The notes beneath the pieces were generated by a model. It was not told the DNA's origin, did no database searches, and saw nothing but the letters and a program-made list of their open reading frames with translations. This document shows positions 14,041 to 28,000 of a stretch of 64,000 bases of DNA, piece after piece (the first letter of the stretch is position 1; each line of letters opens with the position of its first letter). The DNA comes from Stichopus chloronotus (lineage: Eukaryota; Echinodermata; Holothuroidea; Aspidochirotida; Stichopodidae). The DNA is taken from the NCBI GenBank assembly GCA_021234535.1, contig CM037845.1, forward strand, positions 4,988,501-5,052,500. The letters are read 5' to 3'. The position numbers and the translations under genes were made by a program.

Positions 14041-15535
14041 GTGAGTCATTGAGATTATTTGCAGGTCTGCGAAAACTCCCTGTCATCTTCAGCTTCTATC
14101 TAACCAGGCACGTATCCACTGAAGGGGAGGGAGATACACGCCTCCTACCCCACCAAAAAAAAAAACCTTTTCAGCCAAGGGTCCTTCTGTTTTTGGAATA
14201 CAAATGCTAAGAAAAGGCTGAAAGCCTCTCACCATTTTGCACATAGAAACTTTGCCCACTGAGTGCAGACGTTTTTTTAAATTGGAGCGGAAGGATCCCC
14301 CGCCCCCAATTGTACCCCTCTCCCAGGGAGGCAAATTATCAACAATGATGTGCCCCTCACAAAAAAAAAAATGGTTAGTCTAGCTAACTGTCTGTTTCTG
14401 ACATATTTCAGGCATGTTTTAACCTGTTCTGCTATTTTGGTAGAATTTGCCAGTGCTTCAGAAGTTTCCTTCTTATTTTCCACATGTCAGTTGACACAGG
14501 TTATTAGTAATACTCATGCCACATCTGACTCTCGTTGAACATGTCACGCTGTGTAAGTTATCCAGAAACATAATTGATGTGAGTGTAATAACGGTCACTA
14601 TATGTCGTTGGTAGTGAGGTATGCTTTTCTCATTTTTTTCCCCACATGTTGTCTTTCACTCTTGATAATAAACTTCAAGAAAGGAGAACAAACATATGGA
14701 AAACACACACACACAGAGACATACATGCAAAAATTATTACTTTTACAACAGCACAGGCCTTTCATTTTCATTTGACAATGAACAGACGTGAGATGTAAAG
14801 TTAATTGAAATCAACTTTACACGTCATAAACGATAATTTGTCATTTCGATAGAGGTTGTGCGAGTTCAACCGGCCCAACTTTCCCTATACATAAACATAT
14901 ACCTAAACCGTTGTCATGGTAACAGTTCCCGCCTTACGCGAGGAGCAATTTTAGCACTCAAAAACACTTAGTGTGATGTTGCTGATGATGATCGCGTAGT
15001 GATGATTACAGTGATGAACATGTTACGGCTGACTGCGATGTAAGTGTTAGGGCTATGGGTTAGGTTCCTGCGAGAGAATTCGACAACTGAATCCAACGTT
15101 AACACAGCGCTGGTGTTGCTAACCAACAGAGGATTGTAATCATCGCTGATTCAGTTCAAAGGAATATTACAATTATTTTCATGAAATAAGCCTAGGTTAA
15201 TCAGTACATGTTCGATTACGTGACGGGCCGGTGACAAAATGGGAAAGGCGGAGATTTACCATGTCACCTATAAAACCCCACTTGAAAAATTAAAAAAAAG
15301 GGAAACGAAGGAAAGAGGAAAAGTAATAAATATATTATCCATGTAAAAGCTTCTGATAGCATGCTGCAAACATTTGCTTGTATAGACACCACTAGACTAT
15401 TATTTGGCCCTGAGTGCAGGAAAACGAAATTACAGAGGGCGGGCTTGAAACTTGTGCGACCCATCAAGAGGTTCAAATGTGGCAATGTGGCGACTTGACT
15501 GAAGAAGATTGGTCAACCCTAGATTTCCTAATTAC

Positions 15536-15577
<42 letters not shown>

Positions 15578-17175
15578 CAGATAGACAGATAGACAGATAG
15601 ACAGATAGACAGATAGACAGATAGACAGATAGACAGATAGACAGATAGACAGATAGACAGATAGACAGATAGACAGATAGACAGATAGACAGATAGACAG
15701 ATAGACAGATAGACAGATAGACAGATAGACAGATAGACAGATAGACAGATAGACAGATAGATAAATAAATAAATAAATAAATAATTTATTCAGCCAATTG
15801 CATAAAAATGTACACAATGGAAATTGTATGAACACAGGAGCTCTAAACGAATATAAAACATGAAACGATATGAAGGCGGGCATGAAGAATAGGCGAGTCT
15901 TAAATTCTAAAACAATGATAAAAGGAACGATGATAGAACAGTGCAAAGTAAGTATAAGTGGAACAATTTTCAGGACTTTCAGTCAGCTGACCTTGAGAAT
16001 GATGTGATGATTTTGTTATTCTCAATCAACTTCTTCACAATGTCATGAATTTGGCTCAGTTTTGAGTGTATGACGCTTACCGAATTTATATTCTCTTTTG
16101 TCCTATCACCCCTTCCCCTACTCATTCGATCCCCTTTCAAAAAATGAATGTCTATCTGGTAGGATACGTTATTTTACTTGGTCTTCACAGAGTTTGTACT
16201 TTATTCTTCTAGTTTTTGTGCATAATTCGTACAGATACTTCTCTTAACCCCCCCCCCGGCTCAACCCCTCCCCTCTCTCACTTTATAGTATTCCCTCCCA
16301 TGAAGTTCCATCCTCATGGAATTACTGACCCTTCGATTGTCAACATGCTATCACAACGCTATGACCCTGCGACCCCATTAAACGGGATTTAGAGGAAAAA
16401 GTCTAAGCGTGATCCATCTGGCGTCGTGTTTTAATTGTGTTTGTTTTTTGGCAACTCAAAAAATTTTTGATCCCCTAACCTCGCATCACCATGCAGGTGA
16501 TTGTCTCCACGACTTTTTAAACCTCTTCGCAAATAACGAAAGATTTTGTGCTATACCGTTCACTGGCCATGAACAACGTTATGCGATCAGGGAATATCCC
16601 TAAGCTCCCCGTTCCGTATAGCATCTTCTCACACGTTGCTATTTTGCTTTAGTATTCCGTATTCTTTGCGTATTGCTTGAACTGTCAGTAGGACAAAAGT
16701 CGTATGCTTCGATAAAAGAACCCGTACACGTGGGCTTGAATTTATTTTATTTGTAGTGGAAAGGAAGAAGGTATAGATGTGTATGATGTCCATCTAGTAG
16801 CACTATCCCGCGATTGGTGACTGATGACGTGAAAGCGTAAATAGATACACCAATTCGGTTGAAAGCTGGCCTGTTTCAATTTGTATATGAAGTGAGAAAT
16901 TTTTTAAAGATTATTCTACTCATTGAAAAAGCAAGGGACAGAAAGATTGAACACTGATATGCCATTGTGACACTGAGTATGGCTTAATGAAGGGGAGGGG
17001 GTGTAGGGAAGGGGTTGGGGATATAACGAAGATAACCTTGTTACAATTTCTTGGGCGGTGCCGCACATGTCATGCATCTTCATCATCATCATCAACATCA
17101 CAATCACTATCTCTATCTCTATCCCTTCTTCATCACTATCATCACTATCGCAATCGCTATCACTTGCACCATCTC

Positions 17176-17215
<40 letters not shown>

Positions 17216-17220
17216 CCATC

Positions 17221-17317
<97 letters not shown>

Positions 17318-17416
17318 CTATCACTTATCACTATGACCACTTCTTCATCATCATCATCATCATCATCATCACCATCACCATCATCACTATCGCAATCGCT
17401 ATCGCTATCACTATCA

Positions 17417-17496
<80 letters not shown>

Positions 17497-20400
17497 CTAT
17501 CACTGTCACTTATCACTATGGCCATTTCTTCTTCTTCATCATCATCATCATCACCATCATCATCATCATCGTCATCTTCAAAATCATCACTACCGCAATC
17601 GCTATCGCCATCACTATCACCATCTCTTCTTCTTCTTCATCATCATCATCATCATCGCAATCGCTATCGCAATCGCTATCACTATCACCATCTCTTCATC
17701 ATCATCATCATCGTCGGCGTAGTCTCTCTCACTGTCTTCATGACTTACCTGAAAAATGGCAACCTAACAAATTGAAAAATGATTCAAATATTTATTCAAG
17801 TAGTGGATGATAGAAGCTGACTGCTTTTGTAAGATTCCAATGATGTTCTATAAACAACTTCCACATATGACTTTTCCCCTCCCCCTCTCTCCTAGAAGGA
17901 TATCCCCCCCCCGTGTTAACTATTGTCCTTCTTTACCGACCACAAATGCAGAGCTAGCGTTGTAAATGTATTTGCTCACATTCCCTCCGAGCTGCACCTT
18001 GTTTTCCAGGGGTATGTTGCGATAATTGCAGTTATCCCTGTACCAGTGTAAGGTTGTAAAGATTTGAAGTGGAGCGTGCTTGGAAAATGAAAGGGAATAA
18101 AAAAGGGAAATAAAGTTACTTCATGCCATCTTCTGCCAACTTCGGTTTGCGCCTATCACTATGAACCATAAACTTGATTCAAATGAATGCATTCAATTAA
18201 AAAAAAAGAGAAACTGTTGGGTATCTGATCATCAAATGGAATTTTCTCCCAATTTTCTTTCTCTTACATTAGGTTGGTTTGGTAGAGGCTTTCAATGCGC
18301 TTCAGTTGAAGATAAATTATCTGATTTGCTTGTTGACATTTATTGGTTTCACCTGTAAAAAGGCGGCCCAATGGGAGTGTCAGGGTTTATCCTTTATCTT
18401 CAACTTCTATCTTCCACGGGAAACCTCGGAGAGTGGAATTTTAAGACCAAAATCGGACTATTCTCTAGAGGAGGCTTGTAGGAACCAATCAAATCTGTGA
18501 AATATCTCATGTGATCAGTTTACCGATATAAGTCGCAGCAAACTTTTTAACAAACTCTTTGTTTTCCCCAGTTGTTTTTATTCTTGTTTTTGCATTCGTG
18601 TTTCGTTTACGTTTTGTAAAAGAAGGACTTGATGCATGTGACAAGACTAGCAATATGAAAAATATTGGATTGTGTCTTCCGAATAGAATCAGAAGCCGAG
18701 TGAAAGCATCAATTCTACGAAATACGAAAATGAAAAAAAAAAATATTAAAACCAAATCGGACAGTTAGTCACCACATCTGCTGAAACAAATATTTATGAA
18801 CAAGAAATTGACAGATATTAAACATGCATCGCGTCGATGACAATAAGTTTTTCAACTTTGGAAGCTTAATATACAGTAAAAGTTTATTTTCGGGAGTTCC
18901 TGGAGGTACCGGTGGACTAGCTTGTTAAAAAGTGTAAAGGGAGCCATTGAGATCGTAACCAATCATGAAAACTGTAGAGATAATATATCTTACATGACAA
19001 TACTTGCTGTGTGCTAAATGGGTAACACGCATTGTTGGATAACCACTCATGTGACACTGAATTTGGTGTTTACTGGTTACAACGCACGACGTAGGCTTAT
19101 TTTCTGTCTGCCTTTGGCTCTGTCGGTAAATTCTCACTAAATGAAAGTAGTTTTTGAGGTTCACACTTTTAGAACAATTAATGTGTTTTTTGGAGCAAAT
19201 CAGAGAACAAGCAAGGTCATTCCAGCTGGTTTGAGAGTAACTGAGGACACGAAAATGTCACAAACGTGGACCCCAAATAAACAGAATAGCAACTCTCTGG
19301 TCCATCTTTATTTGTGGTGCAGTCATTTACGTCCAACCCCCCCCCCCCCAAGCACAATGACCATTAAAACAAATCGGAGTCCATTGATCTAAGTGAATTT
19401 TGAAAGAGGACATGTCAACTCGTCATTCTTTAAGTTTGTAACTTATCACTTAAACTTTTATTTCTCAGAGAAATTTCACAGCTTGGATGCAAATACCGTT
19501 CCTTCCATTTTCACCTCACAGGTATGTCATTGCGTCATTCCTCTCACCGTTAGGGGCGAGGAGGGTATTCCCTTGCTTTGATGAGCCTGCTTTCAAAGCT
19601 AATTTCTCAGTTACGATAAACCATCCTTCATCGTATAACGCCCTCTCCAACATGCCTGAGGCACTTAAAAGAATCATCAATGCCACCTGGACGGAGACTA
19701 AATTTTTGACCACGCCCCCGATGTCTACCTACTTACTGTCTTTCGCTGTCACGAAATTTTCGTCGCAAGCCAAAGTTTTACCGAATGGAGTTGAGGTTAG
19801 TCATTGTCATATCTCGCCAGGTGTGCAATACTTTAAGTTCTTATGCTAATTACTTTCCTATTGTGTTGCTTCTGTAAGGTAGCTTGTATTACTCTCAATT
19901 GTTGCAGTCCTTACGTTGGCTCAGTTGTGAATAGATGTAGTTACTCTCTGTGAATTCCCTTCACTGTGTTCTTGTTCTTCGTGTTACGTTGGGCCACACC
20001 CTTACGGCCACACTTACATTATAACATGGCGACGAGGTGAAAATTCTCAAGAAGTATGGCAATCAATTTGACGCAGCCGAAACCGTTCTTGGCCAGCCCT
20101 GGTGAGCCTACTATTGCATATCACATACACGGGGCTGAGGGTGGGCGGGGGAGGTGCATACGGAAGAGGTAGGGTGGTGACCGACTTACTTTAGGACTTT
20201 TAGGAAGATATTCCGATATCATTTGATACAATTTAACTCATGTATCTCCCGAGAAGGATACTCACTGAGACAAACAAATTAATGGCAGTTATATTATGTC
20301 CTTCAGTTACACTATGAATCCCCCTCCAGAGGAAAAAAAAAAGTAACTGGAGTATCTTTCTCTCTCCACCTCTGTCTTTCTCTTCGGTGGGATCCGTCTT

Positions 20401-21989
20401 CAGTTGAGAGTTTGGAGTCGGGAGGAAGTTATCGTTAATACCACTTACGCCTTCGAAGATGCAGAGAAGCAGTTTCTCTTTCTTGAAGACTACAGTGGGT
20501 TTCATTACCCTTTGCCTAAACTCGGTGAGTGACGTAACACTGTGATAGGTGATTACACCAGCATATCAAATATTTGTAATCACGATCGAATGATCATTTG
20601 ATGACGCAATTTCGGTATGCCTTCTTTTTGTGACATATTAAACTATACCTGAAGCCAATCATATTGGCGGATCATCGTTCTGGAGGGATATCAATATCAA
20701 ATCACTAGACTAGGATCGACGCAGGGCGGGTTTTTCTTTTATCAATATATACCGTTTTAAATCGATGCTGTGCCATGGTCTATGCTTAAAATTGGTATAA
20801 GTCAATCAGATCTAAACTGGATCAAGTAGAAGGAAAGTTCTAGATGTCAATCTGTTAAGTCAATTTTCGTGATTTGTTACTGATTGGCAACAATAGACCG
20901 TGGCCATGCATGAGATCGTGGTTTCTGAGACGTATGCATCGATGGGCGTTATTTTTGGTCAATAAAAGGGTGATACGGAGTGCGGAGAGGGTAATGTTTG
21001 CCGGGGGGCGAGGTGGGGGGGGGGGTTGTGGCAATTAAAGGATGCAGCTGGTTGGGGATGAACATTCACAGGTCAAATATGGTACTCTCAATTTCCGACG
21101 ACATTGGGCATCTCAGTGAAATTTAAGTACAGGAAAGTTCCCCTTCCACACCACACCAACTGCACTGTTGGCTTTCGATGGAATAACTCATAACTCTTCT
21201 GACGGTAAAAATGCTATAGCAGCATAAACAAGAAACAGCAACAAGAATGCAGTTAGTGAATTAGTAGTAATCACAACAGCAACATAACAGCAAGAACACG
21301 CCACAAGAAGAATACTAGAGCACCAATGGTACAGAAGCTCATGCTGCAACACCCTGATGGTACCGTTTACGTATCATTATGTCAAATCATAGAAACCACT
21401 TATAAAGTATCATTATACCAAATCGTCACCACTGTGCAAGGGATACTGTAGGACTGAACAATTTGCAGAATTACATAAACAAGAGCACCAACAGTGCAGA
21501 AGTTCGATCTTTATTGCTAAATTAGAGAAAATGTTCATGGGTACTAACAAATAAGCACTTTGCAGAATTTTGTAAGATGGACCATAGAATCCACGTGGGA
21601 CCTTGGACTGAAAGTTTCTTTGTCCACCCCCACATGAACTACCACCCAAGGAATACTGTGTCCAAGTTAAATACAAATCCTCCGAGGCAACTGCGAGAAG
21701 CAGTATTTCAAAGGGAATTTCATATGATGGGCCGTGGGGCCCACATGGGGTCTTGGACTAAAAATCGAGGAACACCCTAAAGGGACCATTAACAGAGCAT
21801 CATTGTGACAAACCCTCAACGTCGTGCAATAAAATCTGTTGGATTCGGTTGGAAATCTGATAGATAGATAGATAGATAGATAGACAGATAGACAGATAGA
21901 CAGATAGACAGATAGACAGATAGACAGATAGACAGATAGACAGATAGACAGATAGACAGATAGACAGATAGACAGATAGACAGATAGAC

Positions 21990-22052
<63 letters not shown>

Positions 22053-25000
22053 TAGGCAGACAGACAGACAGATAGGCAGACAGATAGATCGACAGATAGA
22101 TCGACAGATAGACTGACAGAGATAGATCGACAGATAGAGAGATAGACAGAGAGACAGAGAGACAGAGAGACAGAGAGACAGAGAGACACATAGACAGAAA
22201 AACAGATAAATAAATAGATAGACAGATAAATAAATAGATAGACAGATAAATAAATAGATAGACAGATAAATAAATAGATAGACAGATAAATAAATAGATA
22301 GACAGATAAATAAATAGATAGACAAATAAATAGATAAGTAGATACACAGATCGCAGTATCTCACACTGACCAGCATACTGGTATCAGCTAAATGTCACTG
22401 CCAGTGGGAATGCTATTGTTGTTCAACAGCGGCATGAACAACAAAGAACTAGAAACAAGGGTCTCACCAACAACAATAGAACAATCACAGCAGTTTATGA
22501 TTTTAATTCGTAAACCAATCCACTATGTATATAGATAAAAAATGTTATGTTATCTGTCAGGATGTTCTGTTAGTGAGCAAACCGGATTTCAAATTTCCGA
22601 AATTTTACCCTCCAACGTGGTATCGAGAATTGAGAAGACGTATCACCATGGGGGGAATCTGACCTGTTCGATATGTGAGCAACTCCGATTCCCCGCCTCG
22701 CACCGACGATTTTTCGTAAGTAACGGTGTTATTCGAGTTGACCTTGGTAAAACTTGGTATTTACAAAAAAAAAAAAAGTGAAGCCAAATTACATCAACAG
22801 CCCTGTCAACATTTATAAGAAAACGTGAGATTTAGACGTGTGAAGGGAGTACATACGGGTCACAACCAGTGAACTTGCCCCAGTTCGTTCTCAGATATCC
22901 GAGACAATGGAATGTTATTTGGATGGTGTATCCTTCTTAGGGGTTCCCATAAAATTAGTGTCGCAAAAATGTTTAAAATTGTAACTTGATTATTTGCGTT
23001 TAGGAAAAGATTGATTAGATATTGGTTTTACCACAAATTTAATCAAAATACTTCGGACGAAACTTTGATCGTGAATTATAGTTTAACAGCTGCCAGTGTA
23101 TGTCATAGTAGAACAAGCAAACCGACAATATCCATGATAGTGATAATCGTAGGAAATGTACTGGAATTTATAGGAAATATTTTTAAAACTCTTCTTCATA
23201 AGCTGGCTTGTTGAACTTAGAGTGCGTATGCTACAGACAGGCATGTACAGTGGCGGATCAGAGAGCGGGGTGAACGTGAGTACACGCACAGCCCCCCCCC
23301 CAAAAAAAATTGCAAAATGTATCAATCGTATCAATATCACATCAATATACGAAGATGTGTATATATTTACCTATGCAGGAATTGTTCACCTCACATGTAC
23401 GTGTCTACTTGCATTCTTGATTTAGAATACACGAAGCCCTAAATGTATTTATTTTGAAATGGATATAACAGTCAACGCGGGAAGATATACTTTTTACCGG
23501 TCAGAATGAACAAACAATCGCAGGCTACATCGCAAAAAGTAATGATCAGTCATGTTGAGGCCGGGTATCACATACAGTTAGTGTAGGTTTCGATCTCAAG
23601 CATACTTTTGTGTGAGGCCCGTTGGAGTGATACTACACATCAAAAGACATCATTCACTGTGTAAGCTGCTGATTTCTTTCCTTTGTTTACTTTCATATCC
23701 ACCTATAACTCTCACTCGATTTTGAGAGCTTGAAAGTACCGCTCTTTATTTAAAAGCGCATTAAGCATTCAACACACTGGCAATGAGGTAACCTATAGGA
23801 AGTTGTCATAGACATTTCGAATATGTCGTAACAGAAAGACAAATACTTTATATTGTGTATTGTCCACATACGCGAAAGACATATACAGCTAATCCCGAAT
23901 GTTTTTTTTTCCTTTTTTCAAGAAGCTTTAATACAACTCAGGCTCTTATAGCTAAGCGTGTTTTAGACTTAGGGAGTGCAGTCCCCTCCTAAAATAATTA
24001 CGCCCTCTTAATTTTGGGTTAAAAAGTCTTTACATTACGTTGCATGTGCCAGAGGGAAATTTTTCAATTATCTTTTCATTTCCTGCCCTTTCCTTTCAAT
24101 TTCTCCCTTCCCCCTTAGGAATCTGACATGGCTCCCTGCCTGGCACAAGATACTCTAAAAGATAGATACTCTTTAGATACTATAACATATACTGAGAGCT
24201 ATTGTTTTAAACGGTCTATCATTATACAGGATAATACTAGTTTACGTATTTAATCATCAAAATGTAGTAAGCAGTGACGTCATTATTCAATCACATTTAA
24301 TGAGCAGTGACGTCATTATGTTTTTACCAGAGAGATTAAACTCAAACCAAAGGTAAACTTTACCATATAGAGGAGAGGGATGGAGGAAATCAGCTTGTAA
24401 TACAATTATCGTCTTCTTCGTTCCATGGTGTCACGTTTACCATATCCCCAAGCTACCCTCGAAACTCACGGGAGAGTTTGTCTTTAACCTCAGATTATCA
24501 ATGTTCCTTTGCTTTACTACTCTTCGTTCGTGAAGTGATGACGTAATCAATAACCCCGAATGGTGCTCAGACGGGCACTAGCCATCATTGCAAGGCAAGC
24601 ATATACGCCAAATAGTAAACAATCAATTGGTCTCAGAATTTCACTGTAATGTCCTTCAGTTTCCACAGGTTGACAGTTTGCTAGTTCCACGATCATGTGC
24701 AAAAAGTTATTTTAAAGGGAGAGGAACATGTGAGGGTTTCACCATTGAAGTTAATTTGAAAATGCAGGAGAGTTGCTTGTTTTATCTGTATCTTTGACAT
24801 GATTTTTGGCAGCTTACTATCAACTTACTCAAATTTCACCCGACAAAGTGGTAATCGTACCTACCTGGTGTATGACTTTGCCTCATCACTACAAGTTAGA
24901 AAGTTAGTGGCGAATAAAGCAACCAAAGAACAATAGATTTCACACCATTATGCACCAACGGCAAGTCTACTTGGGAAACAAGACATCATACCTCGGAAAC

Positions 25001-28000
25001 CATTCGTTGCTAATATTTTGGTATTGGCGCAACATTCACCAGATAATATGGTTTATGTACCTCGGGCCTCTGGGGTAGGAATTCACTTTTTCCATGCAGT
25101 GAAACGTTTCAGACAATCTCATACTGCCAAGTGAAATTCACTCTTATTCAAAGTGAAAGAGATGAAATACTAGTCTACTCACTCAACCTATGAAATGAGA
25201 AGAAAATTCGACACAGGGATGTTTTCTAATCCGCCCACATATATTTGGCTTTAACCGTTTTATAGCTATTTCCACGCGTACCTTAGGCCCCTCTCCTAAG
25301 CAGAGTAACTACAAAAAGATATAGAACTTGTGAAATCATATTCGTATCCTCTGGAAGTGCACTTTCTGCGACCGTCTTCCTTTTCCTGATTCCATTTACT
25401 AGATCCGTGTCCTAAAATAAAGACTATATTGAAAAAAAAACAGTAACTTTACATTTGCTGTTGTTTCATACTTCTCTCATTAGATATGATTGCCCTCCCC
25501 GAGCTCATACCAGCCGGGATGGAAAACTGGGGTCTGATGACATTGAGGGAACGGCATCTCGTGGTTAACACGGATACCGTATCCACGGTAGATGTACACG
25601 AATCTCTATTCGTCATCGCACACGAGCTGAGTCATCAGGTAAGTCTTATGAATTATTCATGAGATGTTTGACGTCATTCCGTCAAACATTAATTCACTTA
25701 ATGCGCATTTCCCCATTGCATATGCTGCTTTGGTGACGATGATAATATTGCAGACCACCGCCGATAAGCAATGTGATTGGTTTCAATAATACTCAGGGCA
25801 AAAGGACTCAAGGACAGAATTGCAACTGGCTCTTCGTAGTTTATTTAACTCCTGATTGCATCTTCAAAGACCTCTTTTAAATCCGAAGTTTCACTCTGGG
25901 AATGGATGTGTGGTGTTTGTTTTGTTTTTTTCTTTCTTGGTAACTGTCATGCACGTCTGGACATTGGTGCAAGACTTTGATATTCTGAAGAAAACAGTCA
26001 ACAGAGTGACAATGTATGAAAAGGCAGTAATGTCCCAACTAATCTTTGAAATATCCTCCCAAAACCATTTGAATAAAAAAAAAAAACGCAATTTAGTGGC
26101 ATTACCATCTATTTTTTTCCATGGTGGAGGCATTTTCATGAGATTTTGCTCTTGAGGATTTTGCTAAATTTCGATAGGCTATCCGTGATTATCTGTCTCA
26201 TTATTGGTATTAAAACTATACTTACGTAATAAAAAGTTTACACAAAGGGGTTCCAAACCATTAACATTTACTGTGCATAAGTGAACAGTTGGAACGTTTG
26301 CATTGCATGCATACAGTCTTCAAAAAAAAAAAACAAGAAGAGAAGTTTTTAATGTTCGAGGTGATGGGATTCACTCTTCAAGGGATGAACCGGTATATTA
26401 AATACCTTATAGCTAATTACCGGAGGGGGAGGGGGGAATGGGCGTGGTGGTTGAGATTGACAAGTTGAGGGATGGGTTCAGTACTTTAGTTAAGTCTGGA
26501 AACCTGTTTCTAGTCTGATTTTGTATTTTGTACTATCAGTCTGGTTATGATATGAAGGCAACTAATGTCCTCTAATTCCTCAACCCACATTCGTACAACC
26601 AGTTTTCTTTTATGGACTCTTCACTTTGAATTCTATAACAAATATTACCGGATGTCCTGTGCAAAAAAATAAAAAAAATGTAAAGAGTTTTTAGTTGTGT
26701 TTTGTATAGTTGATTATAGAAACAAGTAAGTATTGAAAAAAAAATAAGATTTAAAATTTGAACGCTTTGAATCAAGAGGAAAATGCATTGGAACAGATGG
26801 AAGATGAAAACATGAGGTAGACTACAGAAGTACAGGAGGAGATATGTAGCACACTTTCCCAACATTCACTGAGATTTATCAGTTTAACACATGTTTCAGA
26901 CAGTGAGGCAAATCTAGACATGCAGGTGTAACCCAAGACTCTGAAATGATCGATTGTCCATCTGCTGCTATGTTCTTCCAAAAGTTGTACACGTTACCTC
27001 GAAAGTTTTCTGCGTCTGCGCAATCGATTTTAGAACACGACAGTGTCTGGATGTAAATTAACCTTCACTGTACTTGCTCCCCGCAATGTAGGCTAGATGT
27101 GCAGCGTCAACGAACGTTGCTCGTGGGTGCATTTTAGTCGATACGTCGCATGTTAGGTCGGTGACTCATTTGGCGATGAAATCTGTTGTCGGTTTTAAAT
27201 GTGATTGGTTGTTCCATTAATATTTCATGTGACGTCAGACTCTGTTGGATAAGTCCTTGCATAAGCCACTACTTTATACGACTATTCTTTGCAACAGATT
27301 TAGCAACTTTACCATCTCTGATGCAATCTTTTTTTTTTATACTTCCATTTCGCCTATAATAAGGTAGCAAGTTGTACCTAGATCAAAAACTTGAGTCACG
27401 TGACGTTTCCATGTACCATCTTATCTCTTCTTGTGGTACGTCAAGACAGTGTCAGTCCACATATTTCCCATAATACTCTACGCCGAAGAACTGGCACACT
27501 TGGTAACACACGCATTTCGTGTGTGTCACACGCATGTCATGCTTGTCATACGCTGCTCACGTACTTTTTATCACTCTCATAACAGCTTCGAAATTGCTTT
27601 AGCCCACTCAAAAAGGCCAAACTCAAGGTCTTTGATACAACAATTATCACAGCAAAAAATTGTCAAGGCTCTTTATGCAACGTTGCAAGGTGAATGCCAC
27701 CAAATGACGACACACAATTACGCCAAACGACAGAGGGGATGGTAGGTGATACCAACGGCTAAATGACGCAGTAGATAAATTGCTTACGCATGCACTGTAC
27801 TTATCCCCTCCTCCAGGACGGTTTTCTAAACTTTTTCCCATGTTCCAAAGTATGGAACTGGTGAATCCTGTTTGCCCGTGTTCACTTAATCTGCTGTACT
27901 TTGCGGGCATTTTGTAAGTATTAACAAGGGAGCATAGAAAAGAAGTTTCCTGAGAAGGGAAAGAATATTTGGAGTGAAAATGAACCACAGAAACCAAACG

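Larger units (their letters stand above)
14041..19521 (+). other. intron 1 of the M1 aminopeptidase gene
   Basis: Runs from the gtgagt donor to a pyrimidine-rich acceptor ending cacag; phase 2. It carries a GATA/GACA array (15536-15785) and a long ATC array (17077-17715), annotated separately. The rest, including about 14.1-15.5 kb and 17.8-19.4 kb, shows only AT-rich sequence, short homopolymers and brief CA runs. I recognise no exon there. Confidence 0.85.
20525..25483 (+). other. intron 3 of the M1 aminopeptidase gene
   Basis: A phase-1 intron of about 5 kb between a gtgagt donor and a ctctcattag acceptor. It contains a dispersed-repeat stretch (21555-21780), a complex GATA/GACA array (21859-22350) and a duplicated CRE-containing segment (24270-24319). 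From about 22.4 to 24.2 kb I see no other structure. Confidence 0.85.

Noticed and set aside
15473..15946. 157-residue minus-strand frame rich in Tyr-Leu-Ser-Ile/Cys
   Set aside because: It is the GATA/GACA array translated; there is no non-repeat protein content.
16987..17775. 262-residue plus-strand frame with poly-Ile and poly-Ser
   Set aside because: The triplet array is open in all frames; the composition is purely repeat-driven.
21667..22376. Long minus-strand Tyr-Leu-Ser frames up to 226 residues
   Set aside because: Artefact of the second GATA/GACA array.
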